Notes under the pieces: generated by a model | The model's database searches: none | What the model was told of the DNA's origin: nothing | What the model saw: the letters and a program-made list of their open reading frames with translations, nothing else | Assembly: GCF_014192225.1 (NCBI RefSeq) | Contig: NZ_JACHXS010000001.1 | Location: forward strand, 584,440-648,439 | Length of the DNA stretch: 64,000 nucleotides | DNA from: Pseudoduganella umbonata | Lineage (GTDB): Bacteria; Pseudomonadota; Gammaproteobacteria; Burkholderiales; Burkholderiaceae_D | Direction: 5' to 3' | Shown: piece after piece, positions 17,007 to 26,248 of the stretch | Layout: each line of letters opens with the position of its first letter | Position numbering within the stretch: position 1 is the first letter of the stretch | Made by a program: the position numbers and the translations under genes

Positions 17007-19373
17007 TCAATTGACGTAGGGCGATGGCTGCGGCTCCGGTGGGACTGGAGCCTGCACCGGCGCCGGCTCGCTGCCGTCGTCGGGCATGGCCGGCGCCGCA
17101 CCGTCGAGCGTTGCGGGATCGATATCGATCGTGCGCACTGCCGGGTCGCCGGCATACTCCTCGAGCACCCAGTCGTCGTTCATCTGGACCACGCCTTCCG
17201 GCACCGGGCGTTCGACGATCGGCCGGCCGGCCAGCGCGCTGCGCATGTAGTCGATCCAGATCGGCAGCGCCAGCGTGGAACCGAACTCGCGGCCGCCCAG
17301 CGACTTCGGTTCGTCGTAACCCATCCACGCCACCGCCACGATGCCGCCGCCATAGCCGCCGAACCAGCCGTCGAAGGCGTCGCTGGTGGTGCCGGTCTTG
17401 CCGGCGATGTCCGGCCGGCCGATGCGCTGCACCGCCGCCGCGCCGGTGCCGGTGCGCGCCACCTCGTGGAGCATGCTGTCCATCAGGAAGGCGTTGCGCG
17501 GATCGAGCACGCGCGCCGATTCCTCGGGCCGGGCGGTGCGCTGCATGACGCGCAGCACCTTGCCGCTGGCATCCTCGATGCTGGCCACCAGGTAGGGCCG
17601 GATGCGGTAGCCGCCGTTCGCGAATACCGCGTAGGCGCCGGCCATCTGCTCCGGCGTCACGGCACCGGTGCCGAGCGCCATCGTCAGGTTTTGCGGATGT
17701 TTCGACAGGTCGAGGCCGAAGCGGCCCAGGAATGCATGCGCATACGGCACCGAGATGGCACGCAGGATGCGCACCGAAGGCACGTTCTTCGACTTGGCCA
17801 GCGAGATGCGCATCGAGATCGGTCCGTCGAACACGAAGTCGTCGTTCTGCGGGCGCCAGGGCTCGCCGTTGGCGCCGCCCGGCAGTTCGAGCGGCACGTC
17901 GTCGATCAGCGTGGCCGGGCCATAGCCCTTTTCGACGGCCGCCGAGTAGACGAACGGCTTGATCGCGGAACCGGGCTGGCGCCACGCCTGCGTGACGTGG
18001 TTGAGCTTCTGCACGCTGTAGTCGAAGCCGCCGACCATGGCGCGGTAGGCGCCGGTCAGCGGATCCATCGACGCGAACGCCGCCGCCACCTTCGGTACCT
18101 GCGTGATGGCCCAGCCTTTCTTGCCGGCGCGGCTGACGCGGATCACGGCGCCCGGCCGGATCCGCACGCCATCCTTCGCCTTCGGCGACAGCGCGGCGGC
18201 GGCCAGCTTCAGGCCATCGCCGGTGATCGTCACGTCCGTGCCGTCCGCCAGCTCGGCGCGCACTTCGCGCGGGCCGGCGGCCAGGACCACGGCGGCAATC
18301 AGGCCGTCGGTGACGGGCTGCCGGGCCAGTGCCCGATCGATCTCTTCTTCGCGCTCGGCTTCGTCCTCCGGCAGCGCGATGAAGGCTTCGGGCCCCCGAT
18401 AGCCGTGGCGCTGGTCATAGGCGATGACGTTGCGCCGCACCGCCTGGTAGGCGGCTTCCTGGTCGGCGGCCACGATGGTTGTGCGCACCACGATGCCGCG
18501 TGTATAGGCGGCTTCCTGGAACTCGGTGAACGCGGCCTGGCGGGCCAGTTCGGCCACGTACTCGGCATGGACGGCGAAGTCCTGTCCCTTGCTGCTCACG
18601 CGCAGCGTCTCGGCACGCGCCTTCCGGTACTGCGCATCGGTGATGTAGCCCACGGCGAGCAGCCGGCGCAGCACCACCTGCTGGCGCAGCTTGGCGCGCT
18701 TGAAGTTGGTGATCGGGTTGTGGCGCGCGGGATTCTTCGGCAACCCGGCCAGCATCGCGATCTCGGCGATCGACAGCGCGCTCAGCGGCTTGTCGAAGTA
18801 GGTCTGCGCGGCCGCGCCGAAGCCGAACGTGCGCTGGCCCAGGTAGATCTGGTTCATGTACAGCTCGAGGATCTGGTCTTTCGTCAGCGCGTCCTCGATC
18901 TTGAAGGCCAGCATCACTTCGTTGAGCTTGCGGGAAATGACCTTTTCGCGCGTCAGGTAGAAGTTGCGCGCGACCTGCATCGAGATCGTCGAGCCGCCCT
19001 GGCGGAAGCTGCCCGACAGGTTGGCCAGGACGGAGCCGGGCACGCGCAGCCAGTCGACTCCGCCGTGCTCGTAGAAGCGGGTGTCCTCGATGGCCAGCAC
19101 GGCCTTCTTCATCATGGCCGGCATCTGCTGCACCGGCACGAAGTCGCGGTGTTCCTCGCCGAACTCGCCGATCAGCACCTTGTCCGCGGTGTACACGCGC
19201 AGCGGGATCTTCGGTTTGTAATCGATGACGGCGTCGAGTTCGGGCAGCCGGGGACGCACGACAAGGAACAGGTAGCCCAGCAGGGCGATGCCGGCGAGGA
19301 GGGCGGCAATGGCGGCGGCGGCGACACCGATGATGGCGTTGCGGCGGTTCAGCCAGGAAGGGAGATTGCTCAA
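17007..19373 (-). CDS. mrcA: Penicillin-binding protein 1A (bifunctional transglycosylase/transpeptidase)
   Basis: 788 aa, normal for class A PBP1A. The start is TTG at 19373 (no in-frame ATG nearby). One TM anchor lies at about residues 10-36. The glycosyltransferase GT51 domain has the catalytic glutamate in IEDTRFYEHGG and GGSTISMQVARN; an OB-like insert follows; the transpeptidase has SxxK in GSAIKPF, SKN in LAKSKNVPS, and KTG in AGKTGTTSDAFDGW. It polymerises and cross-links peptidoglycan at the inner membrane's outer face. The proline-rich tail is short. The pilM-type gene often found divergently beside mrcA is replaced here by a 54-aa membrane protein gene. Confidence 0.95.
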   Translation of the reverse strand: MSNLPSWLNRRNAIIGVAAAAIAALLAGIALLGYLFLVVRPRLPELDAVIDYKPKIPLRVYTADKVLIGEFGEEHRDFVPVQQMPAMMKKAVLAIEDTRFYEHGGVDWLRVPGSVLANLSGSFRQGGSTISMQVARNFYLTREKVISRKLNEVMLAFKIEDALTKDQILELYMNQIYLGQRTFGFGAAAQTYFDKPLSALSIAEIAMLAGLPKNPARHNPITNFKRAKLRQQVVLRRLLAVGYITDAQYRKARAETLRVSSKGQDFAVHAEYVAELARQAAFTEFQEAAYTRGIVVRTTIVAADQEAAYQAVRRNVIAYDQRHGYRGPEAFIALPEDEAEREEEIDRALARQPVTDGLIAAVVLAAGPREVRAELADGTDVTITGDGLKLAAAALSPKAKDGVRIRPGAVIRVSRAGKKGWAITQVPKVAAAFASMDPLTGAYRAMVGGFDYSVQKLNHVTQAWRQPGSAIKPFVYSAAVEKGYGPATLIDDVPLELPGGANGEPWRPQNDDFVFDGPISMRISLAKSKNVPSVRILRAISVPYAHAFLGRFGLDLSKHPQNLTMALGTGAVTPEQMAGAYAVFANGGYRIRPYLVASIEDASGKVLRVMQRTARPEESARVLDPRNAFLMDSMLHEVARTGTGAAAVQRIGRPDIAGKTGTTSDAFDGWFGGYGGGIVAVAWMGYDEPKSLGGREFGSTLALPIWIDYMRSALAGRPIVERPVPEGVVQMNDDWVLEEYAGDPAVRTIDIDPATLDGAAPAMPDDGSEPAPVQAPVPPEPQPSPYVN

Positions 19374-19525
19374 GAGTTGGGTTTCCTCGGTTGCGGTGAG
19401 ACAAATGCGCCGGCCATTATAGACCAGCGAATATGCGGCGCCGACAGTCGCTTCGGCGCCACATCCGGCACCTGAATTTGCGCTGCCGCCCTTGAAAACC
19501 GCGTCGCTGTAACGAGCTAATCCAC

Positions 19526-19690
19526 ATGCTCAAATCGAAACTTCACTGGAAGCGGCCGCTGTTCTACCTGCTGCTGCCCGTTTTGCTGGTGATGGTATTC
19601 CTGGGTTTTCCGCTGCCGCTTGCGCCACCGCCGGCCCTCAAGCCGGCGCAGGAGCAGTCGGAAACGGTCAAGAAGCGAGAGGTGAAGTGA
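19526..19690 (+). CDS. Small single-TM protein, 54 aa
   Basis: An ATG-started frame of 54 codons in the gap between mrcA (divergent) and glpD. It encodes a basic start (MLKSKLHWKR), one hydrophobic helix (PLFYLLLPVLLVMVFLGF), a proline-rich linker and a charged tail. This bitopic layout is typical of small inner-membrane proteins, but the RBS is weak and I do not recognise a family. Confidence 0.45.
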   Translation: MLKSKLHWKRPLFYLLLPVLLVMVFLGFPLPLAPPPALKPAQEQSETVKKREVK

Positions 19691-19786
19691 CATGGGGCGC
19701 GGCCAGACGTGATGCGCTGGCGCACGATACTTGCTCAACCCATGTAACTATCGTATCTTCATAGAAATTAATCAGCCGGGGATCCG

Positions 19787-21352
19787 ATGGCAGCGGCAAG
19801 GCAGGACGTCGATTGCGACGTGTTGGTGGTAGGGGGCGGCATCAATGGCGCCGGCATTGCCCGCGACGTGGCGGGGCGCGGCCTGTGCGTGGCACTGTGC
19901 GAGCGCGACGACCTGGCCGCGCATACGTCGTCCGCTTCCACCAAGCTGATTCACGGCGGCCTGCGCTATCTCGAGCATTACGAGTTCGGCCTGGTGCGCA
20001 AGGCGCTGGCCGAACGCGAGGTGTTGCTGCGCGCGGCGCCGCACGTGATCCGGCCGATGCGCTTCGTGATGCCGCACACCGGGCAGCGTTCCGCGGCGCT
20101 GCTTCGCGCCGGCCTGTTCCTGTACGACCGGCTGGCGCGGCGCGAGCTGCTGCCGGCTTCGGAAAGCGTGCAGCTGGCTTGCCACCCGGCCGGCCGGGCA
20201 CTGAACCCGGCGCTTGGCCAGGCATTCGTGTACTCGGATGGCTGGGTCGACGACGCAAGGCTGGTGGTGCTGAACGCGGTCGACGCGGCGCATAAAGGGG
20301 CGTGCGTCCTGACGCGCACGGCATGCACCGAAGCGCGCCGCGAGAACGGCGCGTGGCGCGTCACCCTGCGCAAGCCGGACGGCACGTTCAAGCAGATCGC
20401 GGTGCGCGCCATCGTCAACGCGGCCGGACCCTGGGCCGCCGCTTTCCTCGACGTGGCGCTGGGCCGGCCCGAGGCGGCGCAGGCAAGGACGCGGCTGCGG
20501 CTCGTCAAGGGCAGCCACATCGTGGTGCGCCGCCTGTTCGCGCACGACGACGCGTACCTGTTCCAGCACGAGGACGGCCGCATCGTCTTCGCCATTCCCT
20601 ACGAGCGCGATTTCACGCTGATCGGCACCACCGACGTCGAGTACGCGGGCGACCCGGCAAAGGTGGCGATCGACGCCGACGAGATCCGCTACCTGTGCGG
20701 CGTGGCCAGCCACTATTTCAGGGAGCCCGTGGTTCCGGCGGATGTGGTGTGGAGCTATGCCGGCGTGCGCCCGCTGCTCGACGATGCATCCGCCCGTGCC
20801 AGCGCGGTCACGCGCGACTACCGCCTGCAGGTCGATGGCGGCGGGCCGTCCGGCGAGGCGCCGCTGCTGACCGTCTTCGGCGGCAAGCTGACCACCTACC
20901 GCAAGCTGGCCGAGGAGACCACGGACCTGCTCTGCAAGGCGCTCGGTCACCGGAGCGGGGCGTGGACGGCCGGCGCCTGCCTGCCGGGCGGCGACCTGTT
21001 CGGCGCCACGCCGCAAAGCCGTTCGGTGCTGGAATTCGATGGCTGGCGCTCGCGGGTGCAGGTGCAGTACCACTGGCTCGACTGCGCACTGATCGGCCGC
21101 TATGCACGGGCTTACGGCACCCGCATCCATACGTTGCTGCAGGGGCGGTCGTCAATGGCGGACATGGGGGGCGAGGTGCTGCCCGGCCTGTTCGAGGCGG
21201 AACTGGATTACCTGCGGCGGCACGAATGGGCGATGACGCCCGAGGATATCCTGTGGCGGCGCACGAAGCTCGGGCTGCATTTGCCGGCCGGCGCCGCGGC
21301 GCAGCTGGATGCGTGGCTTATGGAACATCCGCTGCAGGTGGCGGGCAAGTAA
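19787..21352 (+). CDS. glpD: Aerobic glycerol-3-phosphate dehydrogenase
   Basis: 521 aa FAD enzyme that oxidises sn-glycerol-3-phosphate to dihydroxyacetone phosphate at the inner membrane and passes electrons to quinone. FAD-binding VVGGGINGAGIARDVAGRG is at residues about 12-30; SSASTKLIHGGLRYLEHYEF follows; GTTDVEY and GGKLTTYRKLAEE are family signatures; the C-terminal DAO-C domain closes the protein. No glpK, glpF or glpR is in the window, so it is a solitary copy. The stop codon lies inside a 44-bp perfect palindrome that also serves as the terminator. Confidence 0.95.
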   Translation: MAAARQDVDCDVLVVGGGINGAGIARDVAGRGLCVALCERDDLAAHTSSASTKLIHGGLRYLEHYEFGLVRKALAEREVLLRAAPHVIRPMRFVMPHTGQRSAALLRAGLFLYDRLARRELLPASESVQLACHPAGRALNPALGQAFVYSDGWVDDARLVVLNAVDAAHKGACVLTRTACTEARRENGAWRVTLRKPDGTFKQIAVRAIVNAAGPWAAAFLDVALGRPEAAQARTRLRLVKGSHIVVRRLFAHDDAYLFQHEDGRIVFAIPYERDFTLIGTTDVEYAGDPAKVAIDADEIRYLCGVASHYFREPVVPADVVWSYAGVRPLLDDASARASAVTRDYRLQVDGGGPSGEAPLLTVFGGKLTTYRKLAEETTDLLCKALGHRSGAWTAGACLPGGDLFGATPQSRSVLEFDGWRSRVQVQYHWLDCALIGRYARAYGTRIHTLLQGRSSMADMGGEVLPGLFEAELDYLRRHEWAMTPEDILWRRTKLGLHLPAGAAAQLDAWLMEHPLQVAGK

Positions 21353-21387
21353 AAACGGCGCCCCGCGGGGCGCCGTTTTTACTTGCC
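21344..21387. terminator. Bidirectional terminator: 44-bp perfect palindrome spanning the glpD stop
   Basis: Two exact 22-bp arms (21344-21365 and 21366-21387) with no spacer. The inner part is a GC-rich stem flanked by A5 and T5, so it terminates both glpD and the convergent peptide-transporter gene. The outer 7 bp include the last codons and stop of glpD, so symmetry extends into coding sequence. Confidence 0.92.
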
Positions 21388-21399
21388 GGATCACGAATA

Positions 21400-22899
21400 T
21401 TACTTCACGCCGTGCATCAGTTTCTGGATCAGCGGTGCCAGCAGGAACAGCAGCACGCCGCCGATCACCAGCGACCAGAAGCCGAAGTTGTAGCCGGACA
21501 GCGCCGATTCCACCGACATGCCCGACTCGCCCGAGACGTGCGAGGCGAAGATGCCGGACAGGTTGTTGCCGATGCCGGTGGACAGGAACCAGCCGCCCAT
21601 GCCCAGGCCGACCAGGCGGGTCGGCGCCAGCTTGGTCACCATCGACAGGCCGATCGGCGACAGGCACAGTTCGCCGATGGACTGGATCACGTAGACCATG
21701 AACAGCGTCCAGAACGGGATCTTGCCGTCGACGACCATCGTCTTCAGCGCGAACACCAGCAGCAGGAACGCCAGGCCGTTGAAGATCAGGCCCAGGCCGA
21801 ACTTGCGCGGGATCGACGGTTCGACATTGCGCTTCGCCGTGAAGATCCAGATCGCCGCGATGATCGGCGCGCACGTGATGATGGCGATCGAGTTTACGCT
21901 CTGGAACCACGCGGTCGGGAAGATCCAGTCGCCGAAGGCGCGGTTGACGATGTTCTCGGCCAGGAAGGTGAACGAGCTGCCGGCCTGTTCGAAGAACATC
22001 CAGAACAGGATGTTGAACGCGAAGATGATCATCATGGCCCACACCTTGTCGCGTGCCACGGGGCCGTTGCGGTAGCCTTCGACCAGCAGCATCACCGCCA
22101 GCAGGATGAACAGCACCGTCAATACGCCCTGCAACTGCTGCGCGCCGACGGCCAGCAGTGCGAACACGACGGGGATCACGGCCAGGCAGCCGGCGATCAC
22201 GTACAGCACGCGGGCGGTGCTTGTCGCATGCGGTTCGGGCATGCCGATGCCTTTCAGCTCCTTGCGTCCGATGAAGAACCACACCAGCGAAATCAGCATG
22301 CCGATGCCGGAAGCGATGAACACCACCTTGTACTCGGGTATGTCGCCCGTATTGAACACATACTGGGCCAGGTGCTGGGTCAGGATCGGGGCGATGAACG
22401 CGCCCGCATTGATACCCATGTAGAAGATCGTGAAGCCGCTGTCGCGGCGCGAATCTGCCGCGGCGTACAGCTTGCCGACCATCGTCGAGATGTTCGGCTT
22501 GAACAGGCCGTTACCCGTGATGATGGTGGCCAGGCCCACCTTGAAGATGGTGGGGTCGGGTACGGCGATCATGAACAGGCCGGCCGCCATGAAGGCTGCA
22601 CCGACCAGGATGGAACGCTGGTAGCCGAGCACTCGGTCGGCTACATAGCCGCCGAAAAGCGCCGCCGCATAGACGAGCGCGAGATACGAACCATAGGTGA
22701 GGTTTGCGTCGGCCTCACCGGAAGCCGCACCACCGTGGAATTGGGCGACGATATACAGCACCAGCGCCCAACGGATGCCGTAGAACGCGAAGCGCTCCCA
22801 GAACTCCGTCATGAACAACATCCACAGTGGAGCGGGATGCCCCAAAATCTGTTTGAATTCGGGGATGGCCGTGTCTACTGCCTTGCTAGAACCGCTCAT
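21400..22899 (-). CDS. POT/PTR family proton-dependent oligopeptide transporter
   Basis: 499 aa from the ATG at 22899, which follows GGAGATGCCGC; an ATG 35 codons upstream lacks an RBS. An MFS fold of about 14 TM helices. The POT signature is TEFWERFAFYGIRW (the ExxERFxYY motif for proton coupling), with GGYVADR, FYMGINAGAFIAP and SIGELCLSPIGL also conserved. Imports di- and tripeptides across the inner membrane. Single gene, convergent with glpD, divergent from ppnN. Confidence 0.92.
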   Translation of the reverse strand: MSGSSKAVDTAIPEFKQILGHPAPLWMLFMTEFWERFAFYGIRWALVLYIVAQFHGGAASGEADANLTYGSYLALVYAAALFGGYVADRVLGYQRSILVGAAFMAAGLFMIAVPDPTIFKVGLATIITGNGLFKPNISTMVGKLYAAADSRRDSGFTIFYMGINAGAFIAPILTQHLAQYVFNTGDIPEYKVVFIASGIGMLISLVWFFIGRKELKGIGMPEPHATSTARVLYVIAGCLAVIPVVFALLAVGAQQLQGVLTVLFILLAVMLLVEGYRNGPVARDKVWAMMIIFAFNILFWMFFEQAGSSFTFLAENIVNRAFGDWIFPTAWFQSVNSIAIITCAPIIAAIWIFTAKRNVEPSIPRKFGLGLIFNGLAFLLLVFALKTMVVDGKIPFWTLFMVYVIQSIGELCLSPIGLSMVTKLAPTRLVGLGMGGWFLSTGIGNNLSGIFASHVSGESGMSVESALSGYNFGFWSLVIGGVLLFLLAPLIQKLMHGVK

Positions 22900-23083
22900 G
22901 CGGCATCTCCTGAAAAAAAGTCGCCATTGTAATGGAGCCCCGAATTTTGTCGAAGGATTCGTGTGGTGCAACGCAGCAATATGGTTCGTTTGAAAAGATT
23001 GCAATCCATGTACCGCGCCGATGTCGTATATTGGCAGTCATACGGGGGCAATACGCATTATTTGAATAAAGGATGGTCGCACC

Positions 23084-24454
23084 ATGGAACAAGGATTTGT
23101 CGATACTCTGATTTCACCGGAAGGCAAACTCGAGGTACTGTCGAAAGCGGAAGTGCTCAAGCTGCTCGATACGGGCAAGGGTGGTTTATATAAAACGTTC
23201 CGCCAATGCGCACTGGCCGTGCTCAATTGCGGCAGCACCATCGACGACGGCAAGGAGCTGCTGGACCGCTACCAGTCCTTCGACATCAACATCCTGCAGC
23301 GCGAGCGCGGCATCAAGCTCGAGATCAAAGGCGCGCCGGCCATCGCATTCGTCGATGGCAAGATGATCAAGGGTATTCACGAACACCTGTTCGCGGTGCT
23401 GCGCGATATTGTCTTCGTCAGCAACGAAGTGACCGATAACCCGAAATTCGACCTGTCGCGCACCGACGGGATCACCGATGCGGTATTCCACATCCTGCGC
23501 AATGCCAATGTGCTGCGGCCGCAGACCAATCCGAACCTGGTGGTGTGCTGGGGCGGGCACTCGATCAATCGCGCCGAATATAACTATACGAAGGAAGTCG
23601 GTTATCAACTGGGCCTGCGCGCGCTGGATATCTGCACCGGCTGCGGTCCGGGCGCGATGAAGGGGCCGATGAAGGGCGCAACGATCGGCCATGCCAAGCA
23701 GCGCTTCATCAATGGCCGGTATCTCGGCATCACGGAGCCGGGCATCATCGCCGCCGAGTCGCCGAACCCGATCGTCAACGACCTGGTGATCATGCCGGAC
23801 ATCGAGAAGCGGCTCGAGGCCTTCGTGCGCACCGGCCACGGCATCATCGTGTTCCCGGGCGGCGCCGGCACGGCCGAGGAAATCCTGTACATCCTCGGTA
23901 TCCTGCTGCACCCCGAAAATGCCGAGATTCCGTTCCCGCTGATCTTTACCGGCCCCGCATCGTCGCGCGACTATTTCGCGCAGATCAACGAGTTCATCGG
24001 GCTGACGCTGGGCGAGGAAGCGCAGAAGCGCTACAAGATCATCGTCGACGACCCGGAATCGGTGGCGCGCGAAATGCAGGAAGGGATCAAGCAGGTGCGC
24101 GAATACCGCAAGGCGCGCAGTGATGCCTATTACTTCAACTGGGCGCTGCGCATCGACGAGGAATTCCAGCGGCCGTTCGCGCCGACCCATGAAAACATGC
24201 GCAACCTGAAACTGCACAAGAACCAGCCGGTGCACGTGCTGGCCGCGCACCTGCGGCGCGCATTCTCGGGCGTGGTGGCCGGCAATGTGAAGGCCGACGG
24301 CATCCGCGCGATCGAGGAGCACGGCCACTTCGAGATCCACGGCGACGCGGCGATCATGGAGCCGATGGACCGGCTGCTGGCATCGTTCGTGGCGCAGAGC
24401 CGGATGAAGTTGCCGGGCAAAGCCTACGTGCCTTGCTACCGTGTGGTCTTGTAA
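23084..24454 (+). CDS. ppnN: Nucleotide 5'-monophosphate nucleosidase PpnN (YgdH), LOG family
   Basis: 456 aa, matching E. coli PpnN length. It cleaves the N-glycosidic bond of purine and pyrimidine monophosphates; E. coli PpnN is stimulated by (p)ppGpp. An N-terminal domain precedes the LOG/Rossmann core with FPGGAGTAEEILYILG (the PGGxGTxxE signature, residues about 263-278) and CTGCGPGAMKGPMKG, and a C-terminal extension closes the protein. Single gene behind its own promoter region. Confidence 0.92.
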   Translation: MEQGFVDTLISPEGKLEVLSKAEVLKLLDTGKGGLYKTFRQCALAVLNCGSTIDDGKELLDRYQSFDINILQRERGIKLEIKGAPAIAFVDGKMIKGIHEHLFAVLRDIVFVSNEVTDNPKFDLSRTDGITDAVFHILRNANVLRPQTNPNLVVCWGGHSINRAEYNYTKEVGYQLGLRALDICTGCGPGAMKGPMKGATIGHAKQRFINGRYLGITEPGIIAAESPNPIVNDLVIMPDIEKRLEAFVRTGHGIIVFPGGAGTAEEILYILGILLHPENAEIPFPLIFTGPASSRDYFAQINEFIGLTLGEEAQKRYKIIVDDPESVAREMQEGIKQVREYRKARSDAYYFNWALRIDEEFQRPFAPTHENMRNLKLHKNQPVHVLAAHLRRAFSGVVAGNVKADGIRAIEEHGHFEIHGDAAIMEPMDRLLASFVAQSRMKLPGKAYVPCYRVVL

Positions 24455-24501
24455 GCTGGCGAAACCGGTGACGTCAAAACCGGTGACAGGCTCCGGTTCT
24501 T

Positions 24502-24583
24502 GAGAAATATTTCAAAATAACGGGTGTCTGTCACCGGTTTTCGAGAAATATTTCAAAATAACGGGTGTCTGTCACCGGTTTTC
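24502..24583. repeat. 41-bp perfect tandem repeat (two units) with GGTGTCTGTCACC core
   Basis: Units 24502-24542 and 24543-24583 are identical. Each holds the palindrome GAAATATTTC, then GGTGTCTGTCACCGGTTTTC. Partial related copies (aaaccggtgac) precede at about 24463 and 24477. The core differs by two bases from GGTGTCGGACACC found at 3005 and 7558, so they look like one intergenic repeat family. Confidence 0.9.
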
Positions 24584-24645
24584 GGCCTTGCGCGGCTTCC
24601 AGTCCGGTTGGCGAATGAGCTTGGTCCTGCCGGACAGCACCCGAA

Positions 24646-24675
24646 AAAAACGCGCGGTGGAAGCCGCGCGTTTTT
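24646..24675 (-). terminator. Terminator for lysS (works in both directions)
   Basis: Stem CGCGCGG 24651-24657 with CCGCGCG 24664-24670, 6-base loop, flanked by A5 and T5 that extend the pairing. It ends the minus-strand operon closing with lysS and could also stop ppnN transcripts. Confidence 0.88.
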
Positions 24676-24692
24676 GGTGGAGCAGGTGAAGG

Positions 24693-26246
24693 TCAGTCTT
24701 CCTTGCGCAGGTGCGGGAACAGCAGCACGTCGCGGATGTTCGGCGAGTCGGTCAGCAGCATGATCAGGCGGTCGATGCCGATGCCGCAGCCGCCGGCCGG
24801 CGGCATGCCGTATTCGAGCGCGCGGATGTAGTCGGCATCGTAGAACATGGCTTCGTCGTCGCCGGCTTCCTTGGCGGCCACCTGGGCCAGGAAGCGGGCC
24901 GACTGGTCTTCCGCGTCGTTCAGCTCCGAGAAGCCGTTGGCGATCTCGCGGCCGACCATGAACAGCTCGAAGCGCTCGGTGATGCCCTTGCGGGTATCGG
25001 AGGCGCGCGCCAGCGGCGACACTTCTTCCGGGTAGTCGATGATGAACGTCGGTTCCCACAGCTGCGCTTCGGCGGTTTCCTCGAACAGTGCCAGTTGCAG
25101 CGCGCCCAGTCCCGAGTGCGCATGCGGCTTGACGCCGAATTTCTTCAGCTCGGCCTTGATGAACTCCGCGTCGTCCAGCTGCTCGTTCGTATAGTGCGGT
25201 GCGAACTTGTTGATCGCGCCGACGATCGTCAGCCGGTGGAACGGTTTCGACAGGTCCAGCTCGCGGCCGCCGTACGTCAGCACCGCGGAGCCGTGCGCAT
25301 CGACGGCGGCCTGGCGGATCACGGCTTCGGTGAAGTTCATGATCCACTGGTAATCCGTGTACGCGGCGTAGAACTCCATCATCGTGAACTCGGGGTTGTG
25401 ACGGATCGACACGCCCTCGTTGCGGAAGTTGCGGTTGATCTCGAACACGCGGTCGAAGCCGCCCACTACCAGGCGCTTCAGGTACAGCTCCGGCGCGATG
25501 CGCAGGAACATCTGCATGTCCAGCGCGTTATGGTGCGTGATGAACGGCTTGGCCGCCGCGCCGCCCGGAATCGTGTGCAGCATCGGCGTTTCCACTTCCA
25601 TGAACTCGTTTTCCTGCATGAAGCGGCGGATCGACGAGATGGCGGCGGTGCGGGCCTTGAACGTGCGGCGCGTGTCCTCGTTCATGATCAGGTCCACGTA
25701 GCGCTGGCGGTACTTGGTTTCCTGGTCGGCCAGGCCGTGGAACTTGTCCGGCAGCGGGCGCAGCGACTTGGTGATGAGGCGCAGTTCGCTGACCTTCACG
25801 GTCAGTTCGTCGGTCTTGGTCTTGAACAGCGTGCCCGTCACGCCCAGGATGTCGCCCAGGTCGTAGGTGCGGAACGCCTCCATCGCCGCCTCGCCGGTCG
25901 CGTCCAGCGTCACGTAGATCTGGATGCGGCCGTCGCAGGCCTTGCCGGACGAATCCTGCAGCGTCGCGAACGCGGCCTTCTTGCCGGCTTCGCGCTTGAG
26001 CATCATCCGGCCGGCCAGCACCACGGGCACCGGCTCGGCTTCCAGTTCTTCGCGCGACTTGCCGGCGTATTGCGCCTGCAGGTCGGCCGCCTTGTGCTCG
26101 GGGCGGAAGTCGTTCGGGAAGGCGATGCCCTGTTCGCGGATCGCGGCCAGCTTGGCGCGGCGCTCGGCGATGATCTTGTTGTCGTCGAGGCCTGGCGCCT
26201 GGTCCTGGACTTGGCCCTGATTGTCGCCTTGATTTTCGATCGTCAT
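24693..26246 (-). CDS. lysS: Lysyl-tRNA synthetase (class II)
   Basis: 517 aa (E. coli LysS is 505). Charges tRNA-Lys. The N-terminal OB-fold anticodon-binding domain runs over about residues 70-180. Class II motif 2 is [20 protein letters not shown], and motif 3 is [15 protein letters not shown] near the C-terminus. Last gene of the prfB-HAD-lysS operon, 2 bases after the HAD gene. Intact. Confidence 0.96.
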   Translation of the reverse strand: MTIENQGDNQGQVQDQAPGLDDNKIIAERRAKLAAIREQGIAFPNDFRPEHKAADLQAQYAGKSREELEAEPVPVVLAGRMMLKREAGKKAAFATLQDSSGKACDGRIQIYVTLDATGEAAMEAFRTYDLGDILGVTGTLFKTKTDELTVKVSELRLITKSLRPLPDKFHGLADQETKYRQRYVDLIMNEDTRRTFKARTAAISSIRRFMQENEFMEVETPMLHTIPGGAAAKPFITHHNALDMQMFLRIAPELYLKRLVVGGFDRVFEINRNFRNEGVSIRHNPEFTMMEFYAAYTDYQWIMNFTEAVIRQAAVDAHGSAVLTYGGRELDLSKPFHRLTIVGAINKFAPHYTNEQLDDAEFIKAELKKFGVKPHAHSGLGALQLALFEETAEAQLWEPTFIIDYPEEVSPLARASDTRKGITERFELFMVGREIANGFSELNDAEDQSARFLAQVAAKEAGDDEAMFYDADYIRALEYGMPPAGGCGIGIDRLIMLLTDSPNIRDVLLFPHLRKED

Positions 26247-26248
26247 GA

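Noticed and set aside
17466..19475. Long plus-strand frame antisense to mrcA
   Set aside because: Composition-driven shadow of the real minus-strand gene; low-complexity His/Arg/Gly-rich translation.
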